DNA from: Clostridium sp. CAG:768
Lineage (GTDB): Bacteria > Cyanobacteriota > Vampirovibrionia > Gastranaerophilales > Gastranaerophilaceae
Assembly: GCA_000437435.1 (NCBI GenBank)
Contig: FR899626.1
Span: 13,605 to 77,604 of the forward strand
Reading direction: 5' to 3'
DNA length: 64,000 nucleotides
Below the pieces are notes generated by a model. It was not told the origin of the DNA. It saw nothing but the letters and a program-made list of their open reading frames with translations, and did not search any database. Made by a program: the position numbers and the translations under genes. Shown piece by piece: positions 34,079 through 42,353 of this stretch. How positions within the stretch are numbered: position 1 is the first letter of the stretch; every line of letters begins with the position of its first letter.

Positions 34079-35491
34079 GTGTATTCATTAAACTTTAATA
34101 CCCAGCAATATAATAATTATAACACAGTAAAGACTGTTAGTGCTACTAAGGTTGATAAAAATGAGCATGTAAAAGATAATCTTCCATCTTTCATGTCAAA
34201 TCCTATAATGACTCAAGTCCCTTACAATCCTGCTCTTACTGCTTCAAGATTAAGAACTGAATTGTCTTCTAAAGATGAAAAAAATAAGTATAATGAGCTT
34301 GTAAAAATATCAGATAGAGATACTAAAAAGAATTTGAACATGCTTTTAAAAACAGGCATTTTATTAAATGCTGATTCAAATGACAATTCTACAACTCTTG
34401 ATAACTTATATAAAATAGCTACAACTCAAAGAGCTCAAGGGCTTAGTAATGTTGTAATTTTGAAAAATACAATAGATACACTTGCTAATCCTCATATGAT
34501 CACTCAGCAGTTTGGTAATATTCCAACAAAGTATAGAGCTCAAGTTGAGGCTGCTGAAAAAAACAAAAATAATAATTCTGCTCAAACTTTGCCATTTTCA
34601 GGATCTTCAGATATTGATGTAGAACATTCAGGAACTTGTGTTGCATCAAGCATTGAATTTAATCTTGCAGATAAACATCCAGCAGAATTCGCAAGGTTTG
34701 CAGAAGGATTAAGTTCTCCAGCAATGAGTGTTCAAAAAACTATTAAGATGAATAATTTAGCTGATAATACTCTTGATGCAATTTGGTTATTAAATGCTTT
34801 TGAAATTCCTTATGAAGCACATGATTTTGACAAAGCAAAATTAACTTTTGCTCCTGATAAAAATGCAATTGTAAGAGCTTTTATTCAAACAGTGGATAAA
34901 GATAATTTAGAAAGAACTCCTCTAGATGTTTTAATGCAATCTACTTTTATGCAAGTTGGCTCTCAACAATCCTATGACACATTAACTGATAAGCGTGCTG
35001 GAAAATTTAATCAAAATGATAAAGGTTTAATTGAATTTGAAAAAACATTTACAGAATCTGTAGTGGAGGATAAAAATAAAATTTCAGTTACTTACCAAAC
35101 AGTTGATGAAAATGCAAGACTAATTGGATATGAAACAGATTTTAATACTATGAAAAAGCAAATAACTGATGCTTTGAATTTAGGTGAAAACGTAATTATC
35201 GGTTATACACAAGTTGATAATAATAATACTATTATAAATGGTCATGAGATAACTATTATTGGTACAAAGACTGATAAAAATGGAAAAATGATTTTCATTT
35301 GTAATGATACAGATGATAATATTTCAAAACCGGTAGAATATTCTGAAGATTATTTATTACCGAAGATACACCATGCAGCTTTGCCTCAGGCAGTTGTTGC
35401 AGACGATGTAAATCTTGTTGAAAACTGGGTAGAAGGTTTAAAGACATATAAGGAATTGAAAAAACAATCTCAGTTGAAACAAGCGGCTTAA
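34079..35491 (+). CDS. Hypothetical protein with papain-like cysteine peptidase features
   Basis: A 470-residue protein starting at GTG with GGAG upstream. The N-terminus is Asn/Tyr-rich (NFNTQQYNNYN) with no signal peptide; helices run to about residue 160, then a linker with LPFSGSSDID. The rest looks like a papain-fold domain: HSGTCVASS with a cysteine at 187 at the start of a helix, NGHEITIIGTK with a histidine at 389 at the start of a strand, and ICNDTDDN with aspartates at 410 and 412. That Cys-His-Asp order and spacing fits C1/C39-like peptidases, but it is an inference. It lies 81 bases before a 5'-nucleotidase that shares the unusual N-terminal style. Confidence 0.6.
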   Translation: MYSLNFNTQQYNNYNTVKTVSATKVDKNEHVKDNLPSFMSNPIMTQVPYNPALTASRLRTELSSKDEKNKYNELVKISDRDTKKNLNMLLKTGILLNADSNDNSTTLDNLYKIATTQRAQGLSNVVILKNTIDTLANPHMITQQFGNIPTKYRAQVEAAEKNKNNNSAQTLPFSGSSDIDVEHSGTCVASSIEFNLADKHPAEFARFAEGLSSPAMSVQKTIKMNNLADNTLDAIWLLNAFEIPYEAHDFDKAKLTFAPDKNAIVRAFIQTVDKDNLERTPLDVLMQSTFMQVGSQQSYDTLTDKRAGKFNQNDKGLIEFEKTFTESVVEDKNKISVTYQTVDENARLIGYETDFNTMKKQITDALNLGENVIIGYTQVDNNNTIINGHEITIIGTKTDKNGKMIFICNDTDDNISKPVEYSEDYLLPKIHHAALPQAVVADDVNLVENWVEGLKTYKELKKQSQLKQAA

Positions 35492-35572
35492 TGTTTATTT
35501 ACATTAAGTCATTTTTTAGCAAAAAAAATATTGAGAATAGTTTATAAATTAAAATAAAAAAGGTGAAAAAAT

Positions 35573-37237
35573 ATGAATTTAATGATAAACGGATTACCAA
35601 AAGTTTCATTTAAAGCAATGGGTAGTGTAAATCAAGTGCAAAGCCAACAACCTCAACTTGCACCTCAAATGAAGCAAGATACTTTTGAAAAATCTAATAC
35701 AAAATCTGAAACAAAAGTTCCTGTTTTAAATTCGTCTACTCAAACAGCTGTTCCAAAGTTTTCAGAACCTAAATATACTCAAACTGATATTTTTTATATA
35801 AATGATAATCATGGCCGTATAGGAAATATGGCAAGAATTTATAGTGCAAAAGAGTTTTATGATTCTCAATCTAAATCATCAAGTGCTGATAAGTTAGTTT
35901 TAGCAGCAGGTGATATTTCTGCCGGTGCGGATTTACATCTTGTAGAAGCGGCAAATAAATATATGAACGGACTTGGTGTAGAAGCAATTTCTGATGGTAA
36001 CCATGAATATGACGCAAATCCTTCTGATATTGCAAAAAGCAAAGAAGGAGCAAAATTTAGAAGTTTAGGTATGAATTTACAAATCCCTAAGGGAAATCCA
36101 TTAGATGGAGTTATAGAGAAATCATTTGTTATTGAAAAAAATGGTCATAAGTATGCAATAATTGGTTTGGCTCCTCCAGATTTACATGAAAGAATTAGAG
36201 ATAATGAATCTAGAAAACAAATTGGTGTTGATGATTTTGAAAAAACATTAAAAGATATTCAATCAAAAATTGATGAATATAAAAAACAAGGTATAAATAA
36301 AGTTATTTTGTTATCTCATTGCGGTTTATCAAAAGATCAGCGATTAGCAAAAGAAACTTCAGGTATTGATATTATTATTGGTGGTCATACACATGATTTG
36401 TTAGAAGGTATAAAAGAAGGTAAAAACCTGCTTTATTCAAAATCTAATGAGCCAGTTATTATAACTCAGGCTGGAAAAGATGGTGAATATTTTGGAGATT
36501 TAAAAATTACTTGGGATGATGAAAAAGGTATTATTGTAAAGGCTCAAAATAATGTAACACCTTCAAGTAATTTTAAAAGAAATAGAGTTATAAAAGGTGT
36601 ATTTGATCATATTTTAGGAAAACCTGAGTATTTAGGAGAAATAAAAACTGCATCAGGTCCAACTAAAAACAGACTTATAGATCCAAATCCAAATGCATTT
36701 TTTATAATGGATGCCGTAAGACAAGAGTTTGATACAGATTTAGCTTTAATAAATGTTGGTAATATTAGAGGATTTTTTGAAGTTGGACCTCTAGATTCAA
36801 GACAAGTATTTGAAGTTGTACCATTAAAAAATAATATGGTTAAGATGAAATTAACAGAAAAAGAAGTAGTTGATGCATTAAAAAATGGTGCAAAATCTTT
36901 CATCAATCCTGGGAATAAACCAAGTATTGTAATTCCTTCAGGATTAAAATATACAGTTACAAGAGGTGGTGTTGTTAAATCAGCTACATTTATTGATAAG
37001 TCCGGAAAAGAAATTCCAATTGATGTAAACAATCCAGATCCAAATAAAATTTATACTGTTGCTACAGATGATTTCTTTGCATCAGGTGGTGATAATTTAA
37101 TTCCAAACAAGATTAAAACAGGTGAAATTGATGAAAAATTTGATTTTGACAAAGATAAGCTTACCTGTGATTATATTAAAAAATTGAATGCACCAATCGA
37201 AATTAAAGACGATGGCAGAATACAAGTAATTGATTAA
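35573..37237 (+). CDS. 5'-nucleotidase/2',3'-cyclic phosphodiesterase-like (UshA family) without signal peptide
   Basis: A 554-residue two-domain metallophosphoesterase. Metal motifs: DNHGRIG (D78, H80), GDISAG (D114), GNHEYD (N143-H144), LSHCGLSKD and GGHTHDLL. The C-terminal 5'-nucleotidase domain has NVGNIRG, VVPLKNNMVKMKLTEKEV and the end motif TDDFFASGGDN. These enzymes normally act in the periplasm, but here residues 1-70 are a disordered Gln/Ser/Thr/Pro-rich region with KVSFKAMG near residue 10 and no signal peptide or lipobox. It may be exported by another route or be cytoplasmic. The AAAAAAGGTG site is good. Confidence 0.85.
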   Translation: MNLMINGLPKVSFKAMGSVNQVQSQQPQLAPQMKQDTFEKSNTKSETKVPVLNSSTQTAVPKFSEPKYTQTDIFYINDNHGRIGNMARIYSAKEFYDSQSKSSSADKLVLAAGDISAGADLHLVEAANKYMNGLGVEAISDGNHEYDANPSDIAKSKEGAKFRSLGMNLQIPKGNPLDGVIEKSFVIEKNGHKYAIIGLAPPDLHERIRDNESRKQIGVDDFEKTLKDIQSKIDEYKKQGINKVILLSHCGLSKDQRLAKETSGIDIIIGGHTHDLLEGIKEGKNLLYSKSNEPVIITQAGKDGEYFGDLKITWDDEKGIIVKAQNNVTPSSNFKRNRVIKGVFDHILGKPEYLGEIKTASGPTKNRLIDPNPNAFFIMDAVRQEFDTDLALINVGNIRGFFEVGPLDSRQVFEVVPLKNNMVKMKLTEKEVVDALKNGAKSFINPGNKPSIVIPSGLKYTVTRGGVVKSATFIDKSGKEIPIDVNNPDPNKIYTVATDDFFASGGDNLIPNKIKTGEIDEKFDFDKDKLTCDYIKKLNAPIEIKDDGRIQVID

Positions 37238-37243
37238 TTGCCT

Positions 37244-37906
37244 CTAATATCCAAATTGTTCTTTTGAATTTAAGTATTCTTTTACAGTATTTAAAGATGC
37301 TTGAACAATACGTGTAACACGTGAAGATGATAACCCTACTTGTTTGGCAATATCTTTCACTTGCATATTTCTGTAAAATCTATATTCAACAACAGTTCTT
37401 TCTTTTGGCGGAAGTTTTGCAATTGCTTCTCGAATCATTCTACCCATTTCTGTAATTTCAGCATTTTCGTCAGGTTGGGCATGTGGATCTTTTAAGAAGT
37501 CAAATGGGGAATCATTATCACTTGCAGCAGCTGCTAGACCATCAATAGAAAGAATTGTTTCATAAACAGCTTCACGGACTTTGGCTTTTTGCATATCCAT
37601 TCCTTCAACTGCTTCTTCTTCGTCATATTGATCATCAGGTTTATGTTTTAAAGAGTACCATTTGTATCTGATTCTTAATTCATTTCTAATAGCCCATCGT
37701 ACTGCTGTTGCTATATATGCAGTATTATATTTTGCTAATTGTTCTGGTGTTTTATTTTTAATTAACACTTGAATTGCTAAAATCCCAATTGAAACTAATT
37801 CTTCATAATCTACCATATGAGCAGGGATTCTTCGATGCTCAACTTTAGCAACTTTTTGGACTATATCTATATATTCTTGTAATTGATTTTTATTTTGCAT
37901 AACCAT
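37244..37906 (-). CDS. fliA: RNA polymerase sigma factor, sigma-28 (FliA) type
   Basis: A 220-residue sigma-70 family protein without region 1. Region 2 has DYEELVSIGILAIQVLI and the -10-binding helix AYIATAVRWAIRNELRIR; region 4 has AKLPPKERTVVEYRFYRNM then the helix-turn-helix QVKDIAKQVGLSSSRVTRIVQ. Size, domain order and location 27 bases after flhB fit a flagellar sigma factor, although a general alternative sigma factor is possible. Between regions 2 and 4 is an acidic insert with DDQYDEEEAVEG. The start may be ATG 37906 or ATG 37900; TATAAT lies one or seven bases upstream respectively. Confidence 0.8.
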   Translation of the reverse strand: MVMQNKNQLQEYIDIVQKVAKVEHRRIPAHMVDYEELVSIGILAIQVLIKNKTPEQLAKYNTAYIATAVRWAIRNELRIRYKWYSLKHKPDDQYDEEEAVEGMDMQKAKVREAVYETILSIDGLAAAASDNDSPFDFLKDPHAQPDENAEITEMGRMIREAIAKLPPKERTVVEYRFYRNMQVKDIAKQVGLSSSRVTRIVQASLNTVKEYLNSKEQFGY

Positions 37907-37933
37907 GATTATAAAACTATTCTATCATAGAAT

Positions 37934-39010
37934 TTACTTTATTATACCTTTATTTGTAGTATTTTTCAATTTGTATACAAAAAGTAAGATTTCAGCTATT
38001 GCTTTGTATAATTCAGGAGGAATTTGTTGATTTAAATCTACCATTTTGTATAGAGCTCTTGCAACAGGAGCGTTTTCAATTACTGGAATCCCATGTTCTT
38101 TAGCTATTCCTATAATTTTTTTTGCGATTAATTCCGTTCCTTTTGCAATAAGCATAGGAGATGCCATTTCTTCTGCTTTATATTTTAGGGCGCATGCGAT
38201 ATGTGTTGGGTTTGTAACAACAAAATCCGCATCGGGTACTGCATCCATCATCCCTTTTTGTAACATCTGCATACGTCTTTGTCTAAGAGCTGCTTTTACG
38301 TTTGGATCACCTTCTGTGTTTTTATATTCATCTTTTATTTCTTTAAATGACATTTTTTGGTCTTTTAAAAATTTCCATTTCGTAACCCCATAGTCAGCTG
38401 CTGAAATTACTAAAAAGGCAATGCAGGCTTTAAATATAAAGTCAGTTATAAGTTTTCCGAATTCAATCATTACTGCAAAATTGTTATCAACAGCTGCGAG
38501 CATTAATATGCTTTCAATGTGCTCCATATAAACGCTCCAGCCTATATAGCCAAGCAAAACTACTTTTAAAATATTTTTGAATAATTCAAATAATGTCTTT
38601 ATTGACATTATATTTTTAAAATATTTTGTAGGGTTTAATTTATCAAGTTTTGGCATTAAAGGAGCTGTTGCAACAAGAGGTCCTACTTGAATGAAATCAG
38701 CCATAATCGCAACGAACCAAGCTATAAAAAGAATTGGTCCAATAATTAAAACAGCACATTTTATTGTAACTGTTGTAATGTATGTCATCCCTATTTCCGA
38801 CAGATGTCCATTTGGGATTTGTTCATAAAGCAATGTATATAGTTGTACAATCTGATCCCACACAAAAGGTGAAAGACCGAAGATGACTGAAAATAAAATT
38901 AGCAAAGACAAAGCGGTTGAAAAATCTTTTGATTTAACAACCTGTCCTTCTTTTCTTGCCTGTTCGAGTTTCCTCGGGGTGGCGTCAAACTGTTTATCTT
39001 CATCACCCAT
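37934..39010 (-). CDS. flhB: Flagellar export switch protein FlhB
   Basis: A 358-residue protein of full FlhB length. It starts with FDATPRKLEQARKEGQVVKSKDF, has four membrane segments (about 30-50, 80-108, 145-165, 188-207) and the cytoplasmic domain with the self-cleavage site NPTH at 267-270 (VVTNPTHIACALKY). It sets export specificity from hook to filament together with FliK. GAAAGGAAT is the ribosome binding site. It is followed by the sigma-28 gene, so export switch and late-gene sigma factor are co-transcribed. FliJ and FliK-like genes lie 7 kb away on the opposite strand. Confidence 0.95.
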   Translation of the reverse strand: MGDEDKQFDATPRKLEQARKEGQVVKSKDFSTALSLLILFSVIFGLSPFVWDQIVQLYTLLYEQIPNGHLSEIGMTYITTVTIKCAVLIIGPILFIAWFVAIMADFIQVGPLVATAPLMPKLDKLNPTKYFKNIMSIKTLFELFKNILKVVLLGYIGWSVYMEHIESILMLAAVDNNFAVMIEFGKLITDFIFKACIAFLVISAADYGVTKWKFLKDQKMSFKEIKDEYKNTEGDPNVKAALRQRRMQMLQKGMMDAVPDADFVVTNPTHIACALKYKAEEMASPMLIAKGTELIAKKIIGIAKEHGIPVIENAPVARALYKMVDLNQQIPPELYKAIAEILLFVYKLKNTTNKGIIK

Positions 39011-39053
39011 ATGCTATTCCTTTTAATGAATATTATAGCATGGTCAAATTGTT

Positions 39054-39704
39054 TTAAGAAACGATTTTTACACCAGAGCTTGTGCCTAGTCTTTCAGCTC
39101 CTGCTTCAAGCATTTTTAGTGCTGCTTCTTTATCTCTTATTCCGCCTGAAGCTTTTACTTTTAGTCCGTATGGTGATACTGTATCGAACATTAGTTTAAC
39201 ATCTTCAGCTTTAGCTCCGACACCATTTTTTACAAAACCTGTTGAGGTTTTTACAAAGTCAGCTTTTGCTTCTATGCATAATTCACAAGCTTTTTTTATT
39301 TCTTCTTTTGTTAATAGATCTGTTTCTAAAATAACTTTTAGCGGTTTGTCTTTGCAGGCTGTTTTTACTGTTTTTATATCATTTATTATGAAATCATAGT
39401 CTTTATCTTTTAATTTTGATACATTAAGTACCATATCAATTTCATCTGCACCATCTTCTACAGCTTTAGATGTTTCGAATGCTTTAACATCAGATCTGTT
39501 AGCGCCTAGAGGAAAACCTACAACTGTAACTATTTTAACATCTGTACCATACAAATTTTCTTTAGCAAGTTTTACATAGGCTGGGTTTATACAAACCCCT
39601 AAAAATTTATGTTCTTTAGCTTCTTCAAATAGCTTTATAAAATCTTCCAATTTCGCATCTTGTTTTAATAATGTATGTTCAATATGTTTGTTTAGATTTT
39701 CCAT
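39054..39704 (-). CDS. deoC: Deoxyribose-phosphate aldolase
   Basis: A 216-residue class I aldolase splitting deoxyribose-5-phosphate into glyceraldehyde-3-phosphate and acetaldehyde. Seen: IEHTLLKQDAK at the N-terminus, VVGFPLGANRSDVKAFE, the catalytic aspartate region ADEIDMVLN (near D90), and the Schiff-base lysine K152 in ADFVKTSTGF, followed by KASGGIRDKEAALKML and the phosphate loop ERLGTSSG. It lies four bases after metF on the same strand, so they form one unit, although the pathways are unrelated. Confidence 0.95.
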   Translation of the reverse strand: MENLNKHIEHTLLKQDAKLEDFIKLFEEAKEHKFLGVCINPAYVKLAKENLYGTDVKIVTVVGFPLGANRSDVKAFETSKAVEDGADEIDMVLNVSKLKDKDYDFIINDIKTVKTACKDKPLKVILETDLLTKEEIKKACELCIEAKADFVKTSTGFVKNGVGAKAEDVKLMFDTVSPYGLKVKASGGIRDKEAALKMLEAGAERLGTSSGVKIVS

Positions 39705-39708
39705 ATAT

Positions 39709-40545
39709 TTACTCCTTTATGTTGTTTAAAATTTTATTTGTAGAATAAGATTTATTGAGTGTATAAAAATGTAAGCCTTTGATTCCGTTTTTAATTAAAT
39801 CTTCGCATTGAGAGGTTGCATATTCAATGCCAAATTCAATTAGATCTTTATCTTTTAGTTTGCTAATATTTTCTTGAACATTTGGGGGGACTGTAATATT
39901 CGCAAGTTTTATCATTTTTTCAACTTGTTTTTTACTTATTATTGGCATAATACCTGGAATTATAGGAATATTTATACCTACTTTTTCTGTTTTATCAATA
40001 AATTTATAAAAATTATTATTATCAAAAAATAGTTGAGTAAAAATTGCATCAGCACCTTTATCAACTTTGTCTTTTAGATAATTTATATCTGTATCTAAAT
40101 CTGGGCTTTCAATATGCCCTTCAGGATATCCTGCAACTCCTATTGATAAATTGGTTTTGTGTTTAATGAATTCAACAAGGTCACTTGCGTAATTAAAATC
40201 GTGTTTTTGGAATTCTTTATTTTCTGGGATATCGCCACGTAGGGCCAAAATGTTTTCAATTTTAAGATCGATTAGTTTATTTATATTTCTTTCAATATTT
40301 TTTTTTGTAGTTGAGATGCAGGTGAAATGTGGCATAACATTAATTCCTGTATCTTTAATTTGTTTTAAAAGTTCAAATGACTTATTCTCATTTCCTCCAG
40401 CACCGTAAGTTAATGAAATAAATGCTGGGTTATGGTGTTTTAAAACTTTAATTTCTTCTAACAATTTTTCAGAGTTTTCTTTGGGTGGGAAAACTTCAAA
40501 AGATATAACAGTTTTGTCTGTATTATAAATCTCTCTCAACTTCAT
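39709..40545 (-). CDS. metF: Methylenetetrahydrofolate reductase
   Basis: A 278-residue FAD-dependent TIM-barrel enzyme reducing methylene-THF to methyl-THF. It has ISFEVFPPKENSEKL, FISLTYGAGG, MPHFTCIST (folate side), ILALRGDIPEN, IGVAGYPEGHIESP, and KGADAIFTQLFFDNNNFYKF with IIPGIMPI. All these are standard MetF motifs. The start ATG 40545 has TATAAT exactly six bases upstream and no ribosome binding site, so a leaderless message is likely. It is divergent from sulP; the two core promoters interlock in 38 bases. Confidence 0.95.
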   Translation of the reverse strand: MKLREIYNTDKTVISFEVFPPKENSEKLLEEIKVLKHHNPAFISLTYGAGGNENKSFELLKQIKDTGINVMPHFTCISTTKKNIERNINKLIDLKIENILALRGDIPENKEFQKHDFNYASDLVEFIKHKTNLSIGVAGYPEGHIESPDLDTDINYLKDKVDKGADAIFTQLFFDNNNFYKFIDKTEKVGINIPIIPGIMPIISKKQVEKMIKLANITVPPNVQENISKLKDKDLIEFGIEYATSQCEDLIKNGIKGLHFYTLNKSYSTNKILNNIKE

Positions 40546-40548
40546 AGG

Positions 40549-40577
40549 TTGATTATATCATAAAGATTAATTATAAT
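40549..40577. promoter_or_regulatory. Interlocked divergent leaderless promoters of metF and sulP
   Basis: For sulP (plus): TTGATT 40549-40554, 17 bases, TATAAT 40572-40577, six bases, ATG 40584. For metF (minus): TATAAT at 40557-40552, six bases, ATG 40545; its -35 is weak. The metF -10 overlaps the sulP -35, so polymerase binding to one should exclude the other. Confidence 0.65.
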
Positions 40578-40583
40578 AGTTGC

Positions 40584-42212
40584 ATGGACTTTAAAAGTAA
40601 ATTGCAAGTTTTTGCAGGGGATATATTAGGCGGATTGAACGCGGCAATAATTACTTTGCCTCAAGCATTGGCATTTGGTGTAGCTACAGGATTTGGAGCA
40701 AGTGCAGGTATTTGGGGTGCTATAATTCTATCTCTTATAGCTGGTGTTTTAGGTACTAAAATTCCTATGATTTCAGGAGTGACCGGACCTGTTGCAATTG
40801 TTGTTGCTTCTATTATGCACGCTTTAAACAAGGATATTTCTTCTGTGATTTTTATAGTATTTCTTGCAGGAATTATTCAGATATTATTATCTTTAACTAA
40901 ATTGCCAGAAGTTGTGAAATATATCCCATATCCTGTGATTTCTGGCTTTATGAATGGCGTGGGTGTAATTATTATAATTATGCAATTAAATCCTCTGCTT
41001 GGAATTGCTCCATGTTCAAATACTATTGAAAGTTTGGAAATGGTATTTAGATCTTTCAGTAATTTGAATTTGCAGGCTTTTTCAATAGGGCTGTTGACTC
41101 TTTTAATTGTATTTTTATTTCCTAAAAAGTGGAATAAATATGTTCCATCTCAAATTTTAGCATTAATAATTTGTACTATTGTTTCAATAAAAATGGGTCT
41201 GAATGTTTCAAAAATTTCTGAAATTTCAGTATCTTTACCAGCTATTCATATCCCGCAGACAAACTTGCATGATTTAATTACTTATTTGCAATATTCAATT
41301 ACTTTGGCTGTAATTTTATCATCAGAGAGTCTTTTGACTGGGTTAGTTTGTACTTCAATTACGAAAGTTCAGCTTCCGCCAAAAAGCTTGTTATCAGCTC
41401 AAGGTATAGGAAATATTTGTTGTGCTTTGACTGGTACTTTGCCTGGTTCTGCCGCTACAATGAGAACTGTTGCTGCTTTAAAGACTGGTGCATCCACAAA
41501 ATTAGCTGCAGTTGTAACTTCTTTTGTTTTGGTTTTATTAATATATAAATTTTCTGGATTTGTTGCAGAAATTCCGTTAGCAGTGCTTGCTGGTATTTTG
41601 ATAAAAATAGGATATGACATAATTGATACAAAGTTTTTACGTGTTATAAAATTAGCTCCAAAAGATGATTTATATGTTCTTATTTTAGTTTTCTTATTAA
41701 CTGTATTTTATAACTTAATTGTTGCAGTAGGTGCAGGAATTACTCTTGCAGCTCTTTTATATGCTAAAAGAGCCGCAGATAAGGCAAAACTTGTGAATAA
41801 AGAAGTTTATGACAAAGATATCATGAAATTAGAAAAAGTCTTGGAAAAAGATTATAGGCATAAAATTCGTGTTGTGCATATAAACGGTGCTTTTTTCTTT
41901 GGTTCCGCAACTCAATTGATTTCGCAGTTTGATGAGTTTTTAGGTACAAGATATTTAATTTTAGTATATGATAGTGATGATTTATTAGATATTTCAGCTA
42001 TTTTTGCACTTGAAGATATTATTTTACGCTTAAAATCTCAGCATATAAAAATATTAATGGTAATTAATAATGATGATGTTCATAAACAATTGCAACAGTA
42101 CAAAATAACAGAACAAATTGGGGAAGATAAAATATTTTTCTCTGAAATTGAAGCTATAGAATTTGCAAAAGCATCTTTTAAAAATCGTGTAAAGAAAAAG
42201 TATTTTGATTAA
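40584..42212 (+). CDS. SulP family anion transporter with STAS domain
   Basis: A 542-residue SLC26/SulP protein. It starts QVFAGDILGGLNAAIITLPQALAFG and SGVTGPVAIVVAS, the family signature region, has about twelve to fourteen membrane segments to residue 405, and a C-terminal STAS domain (HINGAFFFGSATQLISQF, then YDSDDLLDISAIFALEDII) to the end. Members carry sulfate, bicarbonate or dicarboxylates by symport or exchange; the substrate cannot be told from sequence. It has no ribosome binding site and a leaderless-type promoter. Prepilin D follows with its own promoter. Confidence 0.9.
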   Translation: MDFKSKLQVFAGDILGGLNAAIITLPQALAFGVATGFGASAGIWGAIILSLIAGVLGTKIPMISGVTGPVAIVVASIMHALNKDISSVIFIVFLAGIIQILLSLTKLPEVVKYIPYPVISGFMNGVGVIIIIMQLNPLLGIAPCSNTIESLEMVFRSFSNLNLQAFSIGLLTLLIVFLFPKKWNKYVPSQILALIICTIVSIKMGLNVSKISEISVSLPAIHIPQTNLHDLITYLQYSITLAVILSSESLLTGLVCTSITKVQLPPKSLLSAQGIGNICCALTGTLPGSAATMRTVAALKTGASTKLAAVVTSFVLVLLIYKFSGFVAEIPLAVLAGILIKIGYDIIDTKFLRVIKLAPKDDLYVLILVFLLTVFYNLIVAVGAGITLAALLYAKRAADKAKLVNKEVYDKDIMKLEKVLEKDYRHKIRVVHINGAFFFGSATQLISQFDEFLGTRYLILVYDSDDLLDISAIFALEDIILRLKSQHIKILMVINNDDVHKQLQQYKITEQIGEDKIFFSEIEAIEFAKASFKNRVKKKYFD

Positions 42213-42251
42213 AAAATATGTTAAAATATATAAAAAAGAAAGGAGCTATCT

Positions 42252-42353
42252 ATGAAAAGATTTCAAACATATCAGACACAAAGATCTTGTAAGAGCAATC
42301 AATCTTGTGTTGAAGAGTCTACTTGTATAGCTGTCGGGGGGGGGGCGATTTAG
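42252..42353 (+). other. Leader ORF of prepilin D with 10-G tract
   Basis: GAAAGGAGC and ATG 42252 start a leader of 28 codons (MKRFQTYQTQRSCKSN..., ending CIAV) similar along its whole length to that of locus B. It enters 10 G at 42336-42345 on a codon boundary, then GCG ATT TAG and stops at 42353. With 11 or 8 G it would read GGC GAT TTA GAG CTT ACT CCG CAA (GDLELTPQ) and continue into prepilin D (313 residues at 11 G). An extended -10, TGTTAAAAT (42219-42227), lies upstream. As assembled the leader is OFF. Confidence 0.78.

Noticed and set aside
39890..39899. Six-G run in metF as another slippage tract
   Set aside because: It encodes an ordinary PPN segment and is much shorter than the 10-12 G tracts; runs of six occur by chance.
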